This document shows, piece after piece, positions 35,492 to 44,851 of a stretch of 64,000 nt of DNA. This stretch comes from CAVYUC01 sp963783085. GTDB lineage: Bacteria; Bacteroidota; Bacteroidia; Bacteroidales; Prolixibacteraceae. The notes under the pieces are model-generated. The model ran no database searches and was not told the origin of the DNA. It worked only from the letters and a program-made list of their open reading frames with translations. How positions within the stretch are numbered: position 1 is the first letter of the stretch; the number at the start of each line of letters is the position of its first letter. The stretch is from NCBI GenBank assembly GCA_963783085.1, contig CAWAMJ010000020.1, positions 62,001 to 126,000 of the forward strand, in the 5' to 3' direction. Position numbers and translations under genes: made by a program.

Positions 35492-36280
35492 TTGTACTTT
35501 TTTCTTTTACCTGTTTGTTTCTTTTGCAAGACCCTGATTGCCAAACCCGAAGGCATCAGTGTGGATGCAGGATTGACACCAGGTCAGGACCGCATCATTT
35601 TCCGCACGCAATACCGGAATATCGTCAGTTTTATGGATGACAACAGAATGGTCATGCACATGATGCCCGTTGTAGTGGCGTATGGCCTGAGTCGGGATAT
35701 TACATTGATGATGCGCACTGGTTACCGTGCCATTGGCGAAAATGAATCCATGATGCAGATGGAAAGTCAGTGGATGGATCCCTTTCTGATGGGAAAGGTA
35801 AAATTGTACCGTCTCAATACACGGAATTACGTGTTTGGGGTTGCCGGTTTTGCCGGCACTACATTCCCGGTCTGGAGCAGTTCGGCTCGTAAAATGTATA
35901 GTCCGGTGTTGGGATTAAATGCCTCTTTCAGACCAAATTACTGGTCGTTTGATTTAAATAATGCTTACGAGTGGGTGAATTACAACTCAGGCGATAAACA
36001 ATCGGAAGCCAGACAACTGCAGTTAAACCTCGCCGTTTCACGCAACATTATTCTACCCGGAACAGATAACTGGATTTTTGCTCCGGTCCAGGAATTCTCA
36101 TTTATCAGAAATAATCCGGCTTCCGGAGAATCACGTTCCTTAGGATTTATTTCCCCGGGATTTCAGTTTGTTTCGCCCCACGTAAAATTTGAGGGATTAT
36201 ACCAAATACCGGTAAATTCTAATAAATCGGCCGTTCAAAATGGTGGCAGGCTGATATTGGGGTTGCGATTCATGTTCTGA
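35492..36280 (+). CDS. Outer-membrane beta-barrel protein
   Basis: About 262-aa predicted barrel with alternating strands and a terminal Phe (LGLRFMF); a transporter-like outer-membrane family is likely, substrate unknown. The start is unclear. In the barrel frame only TTG 35492 is available and gives a signal peptide without a basic N terminus. One frame over, ATG 35467 opens MRREKNKQIVLFSFTCLFLL, a classical signal; losing one T near 35519-35525 would join it to CKTLIAKPEGISV. So a fourth small frameshift is possible. Translationally close to the HMA gene. Confidence 0.65.
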   Translation: MYFFLLPVCFFCKTLIAKPEGISVDAGLTPGQDRIIFRTQYRNIVSFMDDNRMVMHMMPVVVAYGLSRDITLMMRTGYRAIGENESMMQMESQWMDPFLMGKVKLYRLNTRNYVFGVAGFAGTTFPVWSSSARKMYSPVLGLNASFRPNYWSFDLNNAYEWVNYNSGDKQSEARQLQLNLAVSRNIILPGTDNWIFAPVQEFSFIRNNPASGESRSLGFISPGFQFVSPHVKFEGLYQIPVNSNKSAVQNGGRLILGLRFMF

Positions 36281-36352
36281 ATAATTCTTACAGCGAATAT
36301 TGCAGATTTGACGCATATTTTGTGACAGTTCCCTATCGTTTTAAAGATAATT

Positions 36353-36562
36353 ATGAAAGAGATTATATTGAAATCAGAAATAACCTGTCCGGAATGTGGT
36401 TTTCAGAAGACCGAAATGATGCCCGAAAATTCCTGTCAGTTTTTTTATGAATGCCCTAACTGTAAGACTATTTTGAAACCGCTGCCGGGCGATTGCTGTG
36501 TTTTTTGTTCGTATGGTTCGGTGGAATGCCCTCCTAAACAGGAAGGCAAAATATGCTGCTGA
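36353..36562 (+). CDS. GDCCVxC-type small cysteine protein (copy 2)
   Basis: 69-aa close paralog of the protein at 34676. It has ITCPECGF, YECPNCKT, the exact family motif GDCCVFCSYG and a final ICC. ATG 36353 is 5 codons before ITCPEC. The two copies flank the secreted HMA and barrel genes, which suggests duplication around this metal module. All motif positions are Cys here, with no UGA. Confidence 0.85.
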   Translation: MKEIILKSEITCPECGFQKTEMMPENSCQFFYECPNCKTILKPLPGDCCVFCSYGSVECPPKQEGKICC

Positions 36563-36619
36563 TTATACTTTCAAAAATCGTAGTTCAGATTTCGGGCGAG
36601 ACGTTGCTAAATTAGCGGT

Positions 36620-37525
36620 TTATTTCATTTCAACCGAACGAATGTTATTTTCGTCTTCTTTTAAATGCTGTAAATCCTGTGGTTCGGCATGAATATACAC
36701 TTCGCTTCTCGGGATTATTGATTTTAATTCCTTTTCAATTTTATCGCAGAGAACATGCACATTTTTCAAACTCATATCCGGATCAAAATGAATGTTAACC
36801 TTAATAAATGTATCGGCGCCCGAGGTACGTACTTTTAAACCATGATATTGCCTGATTTTTGGATAAGTTGCCAATACCTGCCGGGTTTTTAGGACCGTTT
36901 CCCGTGGAGCTTTGTCAAGTAATACTTCAACCGCCCTTTTACCAAGACGGTAAGAAACAAACAATACAATAAATGCAACCATTAATGCAGCAATGGAGTC
37001 GGCGAAATAAAAGCCAAAGCTGGCGCAAATCAAGCCAAACAAAACTACAGTCGAACTCCAGATATCGGTTGAAAAATGAAGGGCATCGGCTTCAAGCGCC
37101 TGGCTGTTGTATTTTTTGGCTACTTTGTACAAAGCCCGCGAACGGGTTACATCGATAAGGATAGAACTGACAACCACAATGTAACTCCAAACCGTAATTT
37201 CGATGTGCGTTTCACCGGATACAAGCCGGCTGATTGCTTCATAAACAATCCAAATACAGGTAACGATAAGCAAAATGGTTTCGATAAAGGCTGAAAAATT
37301 TTCGATTTTCCCATGACCGTAATGATGGTCTTCGTCGGCCGGTTTATCCGAAATCCGGACGGAAAAAAAGGTAATTACCGCAGCCACAAGGTCAAGCCCC
37401 GAGTGAAGTGCCTCCGACAAAATGCCCAGACTGCCGGTTAAAATACCCACTACCATTTTAAAGCCAGTTAAAAACACGGCGGCAATTACCGAGATAAATG
37501 CCACTCTCTTTTTTTCCTTAACCAT
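36620..37525 (-). CDS. Cation diffusion facilitator (CDF) family transporter
   Basis: 301-aa inner-membrane divalent cation/proton antiporter with six helices. The metal site is shown by HSGLD in helix 2 (residues about 42-46) and DALHFSTD in helix 5 (near 147-154). A cytoplasmic ferredoxin-like domain with VKVNIHFDPDM-type strands and a His near the end follows. The HxxxD-type helix 5 suits Zn, Fe or Co. It points toward the GDCCVxC gene and has its own promoter. Confidence 0.9.
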   Translation of the reverse strand: MVKEKKRVAFISVIAAVFLTGFKMVVGILTGSLGILSEALHSGLDLVAAVITFFSVRISDKPADEDHHYGHGKIENFSAFIETILLIVTCIWIVYEAISRLVSGETHIEITVWSYIVVVSSILIDVTRSRALYKVAKKYNSQALEADALHFSTDIWSSTVVLFGLICASFGFYFADSIAALMVAFIVLFVSYRLGKRAVEVLLDKAPRETVLKTRQVLATYPKIRQYHGLKVRTSGADTFIKVNIHFDPDMSLKNVHVLCDKIEKELKSIIPRSEVYIHAEPQDLQHLKEDENNIRSVEMK

Positions 37526-37715
37526 ATCGATTTTTACTGTCGTTCCAAAAAGAAATTAAAGGTGTGCATGCTGTTTAAAGCGGTTTTTTTTATTAATAAA
37601 GATACCGAAAAATAACACATCCTGATGCATGAATTATCCTTTTGGCGACCGGAGAGGAGAATAGGATCCATCCCGAAACCCCCGGGCAACCACCTCTTTT
37701 CACCTGGTGACTTTA

Positions 37716-37891
37716 AGCTCAGCTGGTGAATATGATACCCACGATAATCCTTTCTTTCTTTATCCCGGTAATCCATAAATCATCTTAACCAGGATTTTTT
37801 TGATTGTCCGGATTTCCCTGATTTCCCAGGAATATACTTTCACACCTCATCCCAGCAATCCTGTAATCCATTGAATCGTGGTTCAAACTTC
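37716..37891. repeat. Degenerate GxxExxY-type repeat array
   Basis: This stretch repeats pieces of the 98-bp unit found downstream: TTTATCCCGGTAATCCATAAATC (near 37762, 23 bp pattern shared with both copies), CTTAACCAGGATTT, and CAGCAATCCTGTAATCCATTGAATC. The units look worn and partly overlapping. The remaining 37526-37715 shows no gene. Confidence 0.6.
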
Positions 37892-37989
37892 TTCATTTGT
37901 CTTAACCGGCATTCGTTGGATTAGCTTGATTACACCGATTAATTTTCTTTCTTCATCCCGGTAATCCATAAATCAGTCAAATCCCGGTT
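37892..37989. repeat. 98-bp direct repeat, copy 1
   Basis: Runs from TTCATTTGTCTTAACCGG to CAAATCCCGGTT and matches the copy at 38415-38512 with three mismatches. Its ends are near-complementary (AACCGGcATT type and AAATCCCGGTT), so each copy can fold into a hairpin. Its last bases supply the stop codon of the GxxExxY gene. Confidence 0.8.
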
Positions 37990-38386
37990 ATGGCTTTTTC
38001 TTATATTTTTTATTCAGCAGTCGTTTAAATTTTAAACTTCGTTCTCCAAAATTGATCAATAATCCCACTTCCAGATTATAGGCCTCTAAATAATTCAATC
38101 CTTGTGCCAGATGCGCGTCATCGAGTTGGCTGGTGGCTTTAAGTTCGACTGAAATATTATCGTCTACCAAAAAATCAACCCGGCGTGTTCCGATTTGCAC
38201 ATCACGGTAAATGATGGGCATTTCAAATTCACGTTTAGAATACAGTCCGGCAAAACTCATTTCAATTTCGAGCGCTCTTTGGTAAATTACCTCTTGAAAG
38301 CCGCTCCCAAGTGTATTGTGAACAGTCATGGCACATCCGATAATTTTCGAGGTTAAATCGGAGTATTTGTATGGTTCATTTTCCAT
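37988..38386 (-). CDS. GxxExxY protein
   Basis: 132-aa PD-(D/E)XK-like small protein with the name motif in GSGFQEVIYQRALEIE near residue 25, a TRRVDFLVDDNISVELKA stretch that resembles a nuclease-fold core (D...ELK), and a conserved LGVG/VGLLINFG-type end (LEVGLLINFGERSLKFKR). The start is ATG 38386; an upstream ATG at 38419 would lie within the second flanking repeat. The gene is exactly bracketed by two 98-bp direct repeats and is typical of families that spread with them. Function is unknown. Confidence 0.85.
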   Translation of the reverse strand: MENEPYKYSDLTSKIIGCAMTVHNTLGSGFQEVIYQRALEIEMSFAGLYSKREFEMPIIYRDVQIGTRRVDFLVDDNISVELKATSQLDDAHLAQGLNYLEAYNLEVGLLINFGERSLKFKRLLNKKYKKKP

Positions 38387-38414
38387 ATTGAAGGTTTTAT
38401 AGTTAATATTTCTG

Positions 38415-38512
38415 TTCATTTGTCTTAACCGGGATTTGTTGGATTAGCTTGATTACCCCGATTAATTTTCTTTCTTCATCCCGGTAATCCATAAATCAGT
38501 CAAATCCCGGTT
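38415..38512. repeat. 98-bp direct repeat, copy 2
   Basis: Second copy of the unit flanking the GxxExxY gene; differs from copy 1 at three positions. It ends 18 bp before the stop codon of the type IIG gene, which carries related repeats inside its coding sequence. Confidence 0.8.
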
Positions 38513-38530
38513 CAGACATTTTCCCCCGGT

Positions 38531-41500
38531 TCAAATACCTTCTACCACCTTCACCTCGTCCTCCGTCAGCCCGTACAATTCGTAAACCATCTGGTCGATT
38601 TCGGATTCCAGCGCCGTGGTATTCGCTGCTGGGTTTTCTAATATTTTTTGGACGTTTTCAATAATCGGCATCTGATTTTTTAAGTCAATCTTTGGTATTG
38701 GAATGCTTTGCAAATCTGTCATAAGAATTTGAGGAAATGCCTGTGGATTTGTGACTAACAATTGCTTAATGTAGTAATCAATTAGTTTTGAATGCAATAT
38801 TCCCAAAATAAATAAATTATTTATTTCCTTTTGAATAGACCAACATGAATATAATGTGCTTTCAGTTAATGCTGGTTTTTCTAAATATGCACAACATAAA
38901 TAATCACCTGTTCTTCGAATTAATATTTTTGGGAAAATATCATGTTTCGATTTTAGCTTAGTTCCACCAATAATTTTTAACTGTGTATAATCTGTATAAT
39001 TAAACTTATCAATTTTCCATTTTGAAATACAATTACCTAATAAGAATTTGTCTGGTAAATTATTTATATTTTCAGGGAAGATGACTTTCTTTCTATCGCT
39101 TACTACCATTCCTTTGAATAACTGACACATATCAGAAAGTTTTAAATATCTGTCAGATTTTAAGTTATCAAGAATTGAATCATTTTTATTTTCTATAATT
39201 TCAAGTGTTTTTGTAAGATTAAATTTAAACTCTTTTGTTTCTGATTTTCCATTTTTATCAAACATGAAAATAACATTCCCAGTATTAGCTTCATCAAAGA
39301 CCATCCCTTCAATTCTTGTGATATTGGAAACAGAACCGTTTGTTTTTAAGAATTCAATTGTATCGGAATAACTTCTTGTTTCAAATAAACCTTCAGGAAC
39401 AATCATTGTATTAACGCTTGTATTGTTTCCAAGATGTACTCCCAGTTCAATAAAAAGATTAAAAATGTTTTTTGAGTTTGATTTTTGAATCGTCAGATAA
39501 TTTGTCAATAAATGATTTATATAAGCACTTTCCGTATTATTTTTTGTGATAATATAGTACGGCGGATTTCCAATCACCACATCAAACCCCGCAAAGTCGC
39601 CGTCGTCGTTTAGTACTTCGGGGAATTCGAACCGCCATTCAAAGGCATTTTCGTAAATTTTATTATTCGCAATATCGTTTAATTCAGCTTCTTTTTTCTT
39701 TAATCTTTCCGTTGTCGATTTTACTTTTTTGTTCCATTCTTTTTTTTGTTTTTCATTATAACTAAACAGCTGATTGTTGGTTAGCAACAACAATTCCTGT
39801 TTTAATTTATTCAAATCTTTAAGTCGCTTGTCATCCCGTTTGATTTCGCTTTCAAAATCATTTTTAATCCGGTCGATGAGGTTTTCCATCTCGCGCTTTA
39901 CCTCTTTGTTTTGGGCATTTCGGTAAGTCATTACCGCCAGGCGGTAATCATCGATGTTCCACCGGCTCTTTTTCAGCGCCTTTTTCATGTCGGCATCCAG
40001 TGCGTAACGGCTAATCAGCGAATTTCCGGTTTTAATGTTGATGTCGATGTTGGGCAGGGTCTCCAATTCCCGGTGTTTGTTGACGGTGTGGCTCAAAGCC
40101 ACGCCGTCAATGGGGATCTGCTTATAATATGCATTCTTCAGCAATTCAATCCACAAGCGCAGCCGGCAGATTTTTACCGAGTTGGGATTAATGTCGACTC
40201 CAAACAGGCAATTTTCAATGATGGTTTGTTTTTCATGGAAAAGGGTTTCCTGCACCCGCTGGCTTTCGCGGCTGCCGGGTTTGTACCCGAACAACTGGCC
40301 TTCGTCGTCAGTAACCACCAGTTCATCGTTTACCACTTCCACGTGATAATCGCGCAGGGTGCGGCCCTCTTTGTCGAGCAATATTTTCAGTTCGCTTTTA
40401 ATGGTAATGATTTCATTCAATGCCGAAACCAAAAAATGCCCCGATCCTACAGCCGGGTCACAAATTTTCAGGCTGTTGATGATATCGTTGGCCTGCGCTT
40501 TGGTAAAATCGGTACCAATGCCGTTGTATACATCGTCAATACTTTTATATTTTTCTTCCTTAATCCCGGTAATCCTGGAATCCTTGTACTCGTGGTTCAG
40601 ACTTTCTTCAATCCCGGCAATCCCTGAATCCATCAAATCCCGGTTCAGATTTTTTTCTTCGACTTTCCAAAGTCGAAGTCCCGCATTGAATTTCTCCACC
40701 ACAGCCCGGCGAATGGTTTCGCGGCTCATGTACATGGTAATAAAACCGGGAGTGAAAAACGAGCCGTCTTTGTAGCCGTTTATTTTCTCAAAAATCAACC
40801 CCAGCACCGAAGCATTTATCAGCGTTTTGTTTTCTTCCTGAATCTCTTCCGATCCTTCACTGGCAAAATCGTAAGCGTCCAAAAAGTTAAACAGGTATTC
40901 CAGTGTATTTAGTTTTCCGCTGACCCGTTTCCCGGTATTATTTTTCAGAACCGTTGCGTTTATTACCGGCAGCGTATGGTCATTTTCGAGACTGTTTATT
41001 TTAATGGCGCCCCGTTCCAGCGAATTCGGTTCGAACAGCGAACTGTTGAGGTAGGGAATAGTTGCATATTTCTGTTTTACCCGTTCTTCACGTTCGTTTT
41101 CTTTAACCGCAAGTACCTGGAAAAAGAGCTTGTTCAATTCGTCGTAATCCGCAATGCGTTCAATGTTCAGAAACTGAAACTGCTTTTCACCTGAATGGTA
41201 TTTTACCAGCTGCCCCTCGAGTAGTTTCAGGAATAAAATCCGGTTCATCCAGGTAATCACCAGTTCAAGCGCTACATTATACAATTGTTCTTCTTTGTTC
41301 GTTCCGTAATTACTGCTCTTGATCTGCGAAAGGCAATCCTCGTATTTTAAAATCGTAATGGCATTTTCAATTAACGAACCCATATTTCGTTCGTTTTCTT
41401 TTTTCCGCCCGATGAGTTTTTTTCCGCCTTCTTTGGTTTCCTGCAACCCGATAATGTGGAGCAATTCAGTATAAAAACGTTTGTCGAGGGAGTTGCTGTC

Positions 41501-42226
41501 GTTGGCAAACGGAAGTTTTAACAGGTGTTCAGGCGAAAACACTTTAAACAGGGCCACCAGCTTGTTATCGTCCTGTTTGTTTTTATTTCTGATAATGCGT
41601 TCGTAGTCCCGGATGTCGATATAAGTAAAAGTAATTTCGTCATCCAGTTCATCCAGAAACGGTTTGGCAATCTGGTTGTAAAAATAATCGGTCTTTGTAT
41701 CTTCTGTTCTTCCTTCTGCAAATTCGGTATATCTTTTCACCAGCTTTTTGTTCTGGGCAAACAGCCGGTAAAATTCGCCCACATCAAAAACAAACCATTC
41801 ATGAATATTGGTAATTACAAGGTGTTTGACGTCTTTGTTATTTGCCGAAATCCGTTCTCTGAGGTAATACAACATTAACTCGTGCATGGCTTTGGCATTC
41901 AGGTTGCCTGGAGTGGGCATTTCCGATTTGTTCGATGGCTTTTTGGTTTCAATCAATACGCCAACTGTCGACGAGGTATCTTTGCCATTATGAATGACAA
42001 GATCGGTGCGGCCTTTGGTGTTGATATAGTAATCAGGAGAATAGTAAGTTTCCCTGAGAAAAGTTCGGATAATATTTTTATGGAATTCCTCCGATTCTGA
42101 TTCGTCAATCTGATCGTAGAGGTTCAAAATATTCATTTTGAAAGTTTCAATTTGTGTACGGTTGGGCTTGACTTTCAGAAAAGCTTTGTTAATTGATTTT
42201 CGCAGGCTTAGAGAATTCAGTTTCAT
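38531..42226 (-). CDS. Type IIG restriction enzyme / N6-adenine methyltransferase
   Basis: 1231-aa single-chain restriction-modification enzyme (start ATG 42226; an earlier ATG at 42280 adds 18 unlikely residues). An N-terminal PD-ExK nuclease is shown by RTDLVIHNG near 68 and VLIETKKP near 90. The methyltransferase has SAM-binding DPAVGSGHFL near 589 and catalytic NPPY near 885. The C-terminal part is a target-recognition domain whose lower GC suggests exchange. Just before the SAM motif, about 40 residues are encoded by palindromic repeats. It likely acts alone as a defence system. Confidence 0.9.
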   Translation of the reverse strand: MKLNSLSLRKSINKAFLKVKPNRTQIETFKMNILNLYDQIDESESEEFHKNIIRTFLRETYYSPDYYINTKGRTDLVIHNGKDTSSTVGVLIETKKPSNKSEMPTPGNLNAKAMHELMLYYLRERISANNKDVKHLVITNIHEWFVFDVGEFYRLFAQNKKLVKRYTEFAEGRTEDTKTDYFYNQIAKPFLDELDDEITFTYIDIRDYERIIRNKNKQDDNKLVALFKVFSPEHLLKLPFANDSNSLDKRFYTELLHIIGLQETKEGGKKLIGRKKENERNMGSLIENAITILKYEDCLSQIKSSNYGTNKEEQLYNVALELVITWMNRILFLKLLEGQLVKYHSGEKQFQFLNIERIADYDELNKLFFQVLAVKENEREERVKQKYATIPYLNSSLFEPNSLERGAIKINSLENDHTLPVINATVLKNNTGKRVSGKLNTLEYLFNFLDAYDFASEGSEEIQEENKTLINASVLGLIFEKINGYKDGSFFTPGFITMYMSRETIRRAVVEKFNAGLRLWKVEEKNLNRDLMDSGIAGIEESLNHEYKDSRITGIKEEKYKSIDDVYNGIGTDFTKAQANDIINSLKICDPAVGSGHFLVSALNEIITIKSELKILLDKEGRTLRDYHVEVVNDELVVTDDEGQLFGYKPGSRESQRVQETLFHEKQTIIENCLFGVDINPNSVKICRLRLWIELLKNAYYKQIPIDGVALSHTVNKHRELETLPNIDINIKTGNSLISRYALDADMKKALKKSRWNIDDYRLAVMTYRNAQNKEVKREMENLIDRIKNDFESEIKRDDKRLKDLNKLKQELLLLTNNQLFSYNEKQKKEWNKKVKSTTERLKKKEAELNDIANNKIYENAFEWRFEFPEVLNDDGDFAGFDVVIGNPPYYIITKNNTESAYINHLLTNYLTIQKSNSKNIFNLFIELGVHLGNNTSVNTMIVPEGLFETRSYSDTIEFLKTNGSVSNITRIEGMVFDEANTGNVIFMFDKNGKSETKEFKFNLTKTLEIIENKNDSILDNLKSDRYLKLSDMCQLFKGMVVSDRKKVIFPENINNLPDKFLLGNCISKWKIDKFNYTDYTQLKIIGGTKLKSKHDIFPKILIRRTGDYLCCAYLEKPALTESTLYSCWSIQKEINNLFILGILHSKLIDYYIKQLLVTNPQAFPQILMTDLQSIPIPKIDLKNQMPIIENVQKILENPAANTTALESEIDQMVYELYGLTEDEVKVVEGI
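40555..40690 (-). repeat. GxxExxY-type and TTCGACT repeats inside type IIG gene
   Basis: Read in gene sense: GGACTTCGACTTTGGAAAG hairpin, then GAACCGGGATTTGATGGATT, a GGGATTGCCGGGATTGAAG unit, CTGAACCACGAGTACAAGG, and GGATTACCGGGATTAAGG. The same blocks form the intergenic repeats at 37716-38512 and 25038. They keep frame and encode a low-complexity loop (GLRLWKVEEKN, DSGIAGIEE, DSRITGIKEE). Confidence 0.75.
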
Positions 42227-42519
42227 AAAAATTCCGGTACTGTTTTTTTGATTCGGCTTTAATCCCTCGCAAATTAGCAATTATTTATTGATCGAAAAAC
42301 AGAGATTACTGCGGTTGTTCTATTACTTCCTGCAACTGTTTTGGTTTTGAGCAACAATTCTACACATTGGTTGAATATGTCCACACCAAATAACAACAGC
42401 GAAAAACGATTTTAACTGCCTGTTCATGTTGCTTCAAGTAGATATCCCCGTTTCTTTGCACGGCTGCGTTGATTATGGCATGATTTTTTAATTTCTGTAT
42501 AGTTAAAAAACACTAACTA

Positions 42520-44103
42520 ATGAATCGTGCTCAGTTTCTAAAAAATTCAGCAAAAGGATTAATGGTGGCTTCTGTTGCGCCATCACTGGCTTTTTGTAAT
42601 TCCAATCATGCAGGTCAGGTTTCAGGTAACAAATCGGCCAGTCCGGGTTTTAATGCCGGCCTTGATGTAGAGTTAACCGCAACGCCATCTAAAGTTAGTT
42701 TGTTTCAGGGGCAAAAAACGAATGTTTATGCATATCAGGCAAACCTTTTGAAAAATGAAGGAAGCAGGATTGAGACGATGGAGAATAATTACCTGGGACC
42801 GGTAATTCGCACCTCGCCCGGGCAAAAAATACGCATCAGGTTTCGTAATCAGTTGCCCCGCGAAAGTGTTATTCACTGGCATGGGTTGCACATTCCGACC
42901 GAAATGGACGGGCACCCGATGTATGCAATAAACAAGGGCGAACAGTATGTATATGAATTCGAGGTAAACAACCGTCCCGGAACCTATTGGTTTCATCCGC
43001 ATCCCGATAAAATCACAGGCCCGCAGGTTTATCAGGGATTGGCGGGGATGTTTATTGTGGAAGATGATAATAATGATCTGCCCGCAGGCGAATACGATGT
43101 CCCGCTTATTATCCAGGACCGGACATTCGACCAAAACAATCAGCTGGTTTATATGCAGAACAATCCGATGGGGCAGATGCAGGGATTTTTGGGCGATCAG
43201 CTTGTGGTAAACGGAAAACCTGAAAATAATATACAGGTTTCAAAATCAACTTATCGTTTCCGGGTGTTGAACGGCTCCAATTCCCGGATTTACAAACTGG
43301 CATGGAGCGATGGGTCGGATGTAATCGTCATTGGCGCCGACGGAGGCTTGTTGCCACAGCCGGTAAAAAAACCTTACCTGATGCTCGCCCCCGGTGAACG
43401 GGTTGAACTCTGGAAAGATTTTTCGACATGGGACACAGGAGAAGAGGTTCAATTGCAAAGCCTTTCTTTTAATGACGGCTCTTCTATGGGCATGGGTGGC
43501 GGAATGATGGGCGGCCGGATGATGTCAGCGGCAGGTCGGGCAAATGGTGCTGGTTTCAACATTTGTAAATTTTCAGTTACCTCGCAAAGCGGTGAGCGCA
43601 AATCACTACCATCCACATTCGATACGATGAATACAATTCCGGAGTCAGAAGCTGTTAATGCGAATTCACCAAGGCAGTTTCGCTTTTATAATCAGCGTAT
43701 GCAGTGGGTCATTAACGGCGAAACATTTGAAATGAGAAAAGTTGCAGACTGGGAAAAAGTTAAACTCAACACCACTGAAATCTGGGAATTTATAAATGGA
43801 GATAATGGCCGGGGAATGGGAATGATGCAGGACATGATGCGGATGCCTCACCCTGTACATTTACACGGATTACAGTTTCAGATCATTGATCGTGATGTTT
43901 CCGGAATGAGCCGTGATTCCTGGGATACGGTCAAAGATGGATTTGTAGATGAAGGCTGGCAGGATACCTTTTTGCTGATGCCGGGAATGAGAGTTAAAAT
44001 TGCGCTCCGCTTCGAAGACTACACAGGAATCTATGTCTACCACTGCCATAATCTGGAACACGAAGATATGGGTATGATGCGCAATTATGAGGTAATTAGT
44101 TAG
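42520..44103 (+). CDS. Multicopper oxidase (CueO/CotA type)
   Basis: 527-aa periplasmic oxidase that probably oxidises Cu(I) to Cu(II). The copper sites are visible: HWHGLH near 125, WFHPHPD near 162, HPVHLHG near 447, and HCHNLEHEDMGMM near 507-519, whose Met serves the type 1 site. A Met-rich insert (SSMGMGGGMMGGRMM near 322-337) resembles the CueO methionine segment. The N terminus has a signal helix ending LAFC, not a twin-Arg motif, so it may be a lipoprotein. Spy-like, SHOCT, rhodanese and DUF4396 genes follow on the same strand. Confidence 0.93.
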   Translation: MNRAQFLKNSAKGLMVASVAPSLAFCNSNHAGQVSGNKSASPGFNAGLDVELTATPSKVSLFQGQKTNVYAYQANLLKNEGSRIETMENNYLGPVIRTSPGQKIRIRFRNQLPRESVIHWHGLHIPTEMDGHPMYAINKGEQYVYEFEVNNRPGTYWFHPHPDKITGPQVYQGLAGMFIVEDDNNDLPAGEYDVPLIIQDRTFDQNNQLVYMQNNPMGQMQGFLGDQLVVNGKPENNIQVSKSTYRFRVLNGSNSRIYKLAWSDGSDVIVIGADGGLLPQPVKKPYLMLAPGERVELWKDFSTWDTGEEVQLQSLSFNDGSSMGMGGGMMGGRMMSAAGRANGAGFNICKFSVTSQSGERKSLPSTFDTMNTIPESEAVNANSPRQFRFYNQRMQWVINGETFEMRKVADWEKVKLNTTEIWEFINGDNGRGMGMMQDMMRMPHPVHLHGLQFQIIDRDVSGMSRDSWDTVKDGFVDEGWQDTFLLMPGMRVKIALRFEDYTGIYVYHCHNLEHEDMGMMRNYEVIS

Positions 44104-44197
44104 ATGAACTGAAAAAATAAATCAGTGACAAACAAGATTAAAAGAAGATACAATTGTCAGGCTGTTTAAAATAACAAACATTAAAAATTAAAATGAA

Positions 44198-44836
44198 ATG
44201 AAAAAGTTAATAGCAATTACAACCGTACTCCTTCTATTGATGGGAGTTACAGCGAGTGCCCAAATGATGGGCCGAAACCAGCAAGGTCAAAAACAAGGTA
44301 TGATGATGCAAAACAGCGGCATGATGCAGCAGGGTATGATGCAAGGCATGATGGGCAACGGAATGTGTCCCATGTGTGGGCAAATGATGGGTCAAAACAT
44401 GCCTATGCAGAAATACGGCAGGATGATAAACCGGCTGCCCAACATGCAGCAACAGCTTTCGCTGGAAGATAACCAGGTGGAACAATTGATTGATCTGCAA
44501 ACGGACTTTAAGAAACAGCAAATTGATTACCAGGCAGAGCTGCAGAAAAAACAAATGAAACTCAAAAACCTGCTGGCTGACGATGCTCCGGCAGACCAGG
44601 TGAAAAACCAGATGGAAGCCTGTTCCGAAACGAAAATCAACATGAAAGTAGCCGCGTATGAAACGGCTGGTAAAATGAAAGCCGTCCTTAATACCGATCA
44701 GAAAGAACAGTTGAAGAACATGATGATGCAGTCTGGCGGTATGATGATGCAAGGACAAGGTGGCATGATGCAAAATCGTGGAGGAATGATGAACCGGAGA
44801 CAGGGAGGCATGATGCAAAACCAGAATAATCAATAA
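44198..44836 (+). CDS. Spy/CpxP-like Met-rich periplasmic protein
   Basis: 212-aa secreted helical protein. Signal peptide ending ASAQ, a Met/Gln-rich stretch with a CPMC pair (NGMCPMCGQMMGQNM near 60), a helical core of Spy/CpxP type with LSLEDNQVEQLIDLQ and LNTDQKEQLKNMM (LTxxQ-like repeats), and a second Met/Gly-rich tail. Spy-like proteins are periplasmic chaperones and metal sensors; the Met and CxxC ends suggest copper binding. It lies 94 bp after the oxidase and 15 bp before the SHOCT gene. Confidence 0.8.
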   Translation: MKKLIAITTVLLLLMGVTASAQMMGRNQQGQKQGMMMQNSGMMQQGMMQGMMGNGMCPMCGQMMGQNMPMQKYGRMINRLPNMQQQLSLEDNQVEQLIDLQTDFKKQQIDYQAELQKKQMKLKNLLADDAPADQVKNQMEACSETKINMKVAAYETAGKMKAVLNTDQKEQLKNMMMQSGGMMMQGQGGMMQNRGGMMNRRQGGMMQNQNNQ

Positions 44837-44851
44837 AAAAGAAAGGAGTAT

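Noticed and set aside
36498..36692. Plus frame overlapping the end of the GDCCVxC and CDF genes
   Set aside because: It lies in shadow of two well-supported genes and has no motif.
37534..37776. Minus-strand frame of 80 codons next to the CDF gene
   Set aside because: It is formed by worn GxxExxY-type repeats and has no protein-like features.
37716..38512. CRISPR array
   Set aside because: The repeats are long, few, unevenly spaced and degenerate, with no uniform spacers or cas genes.
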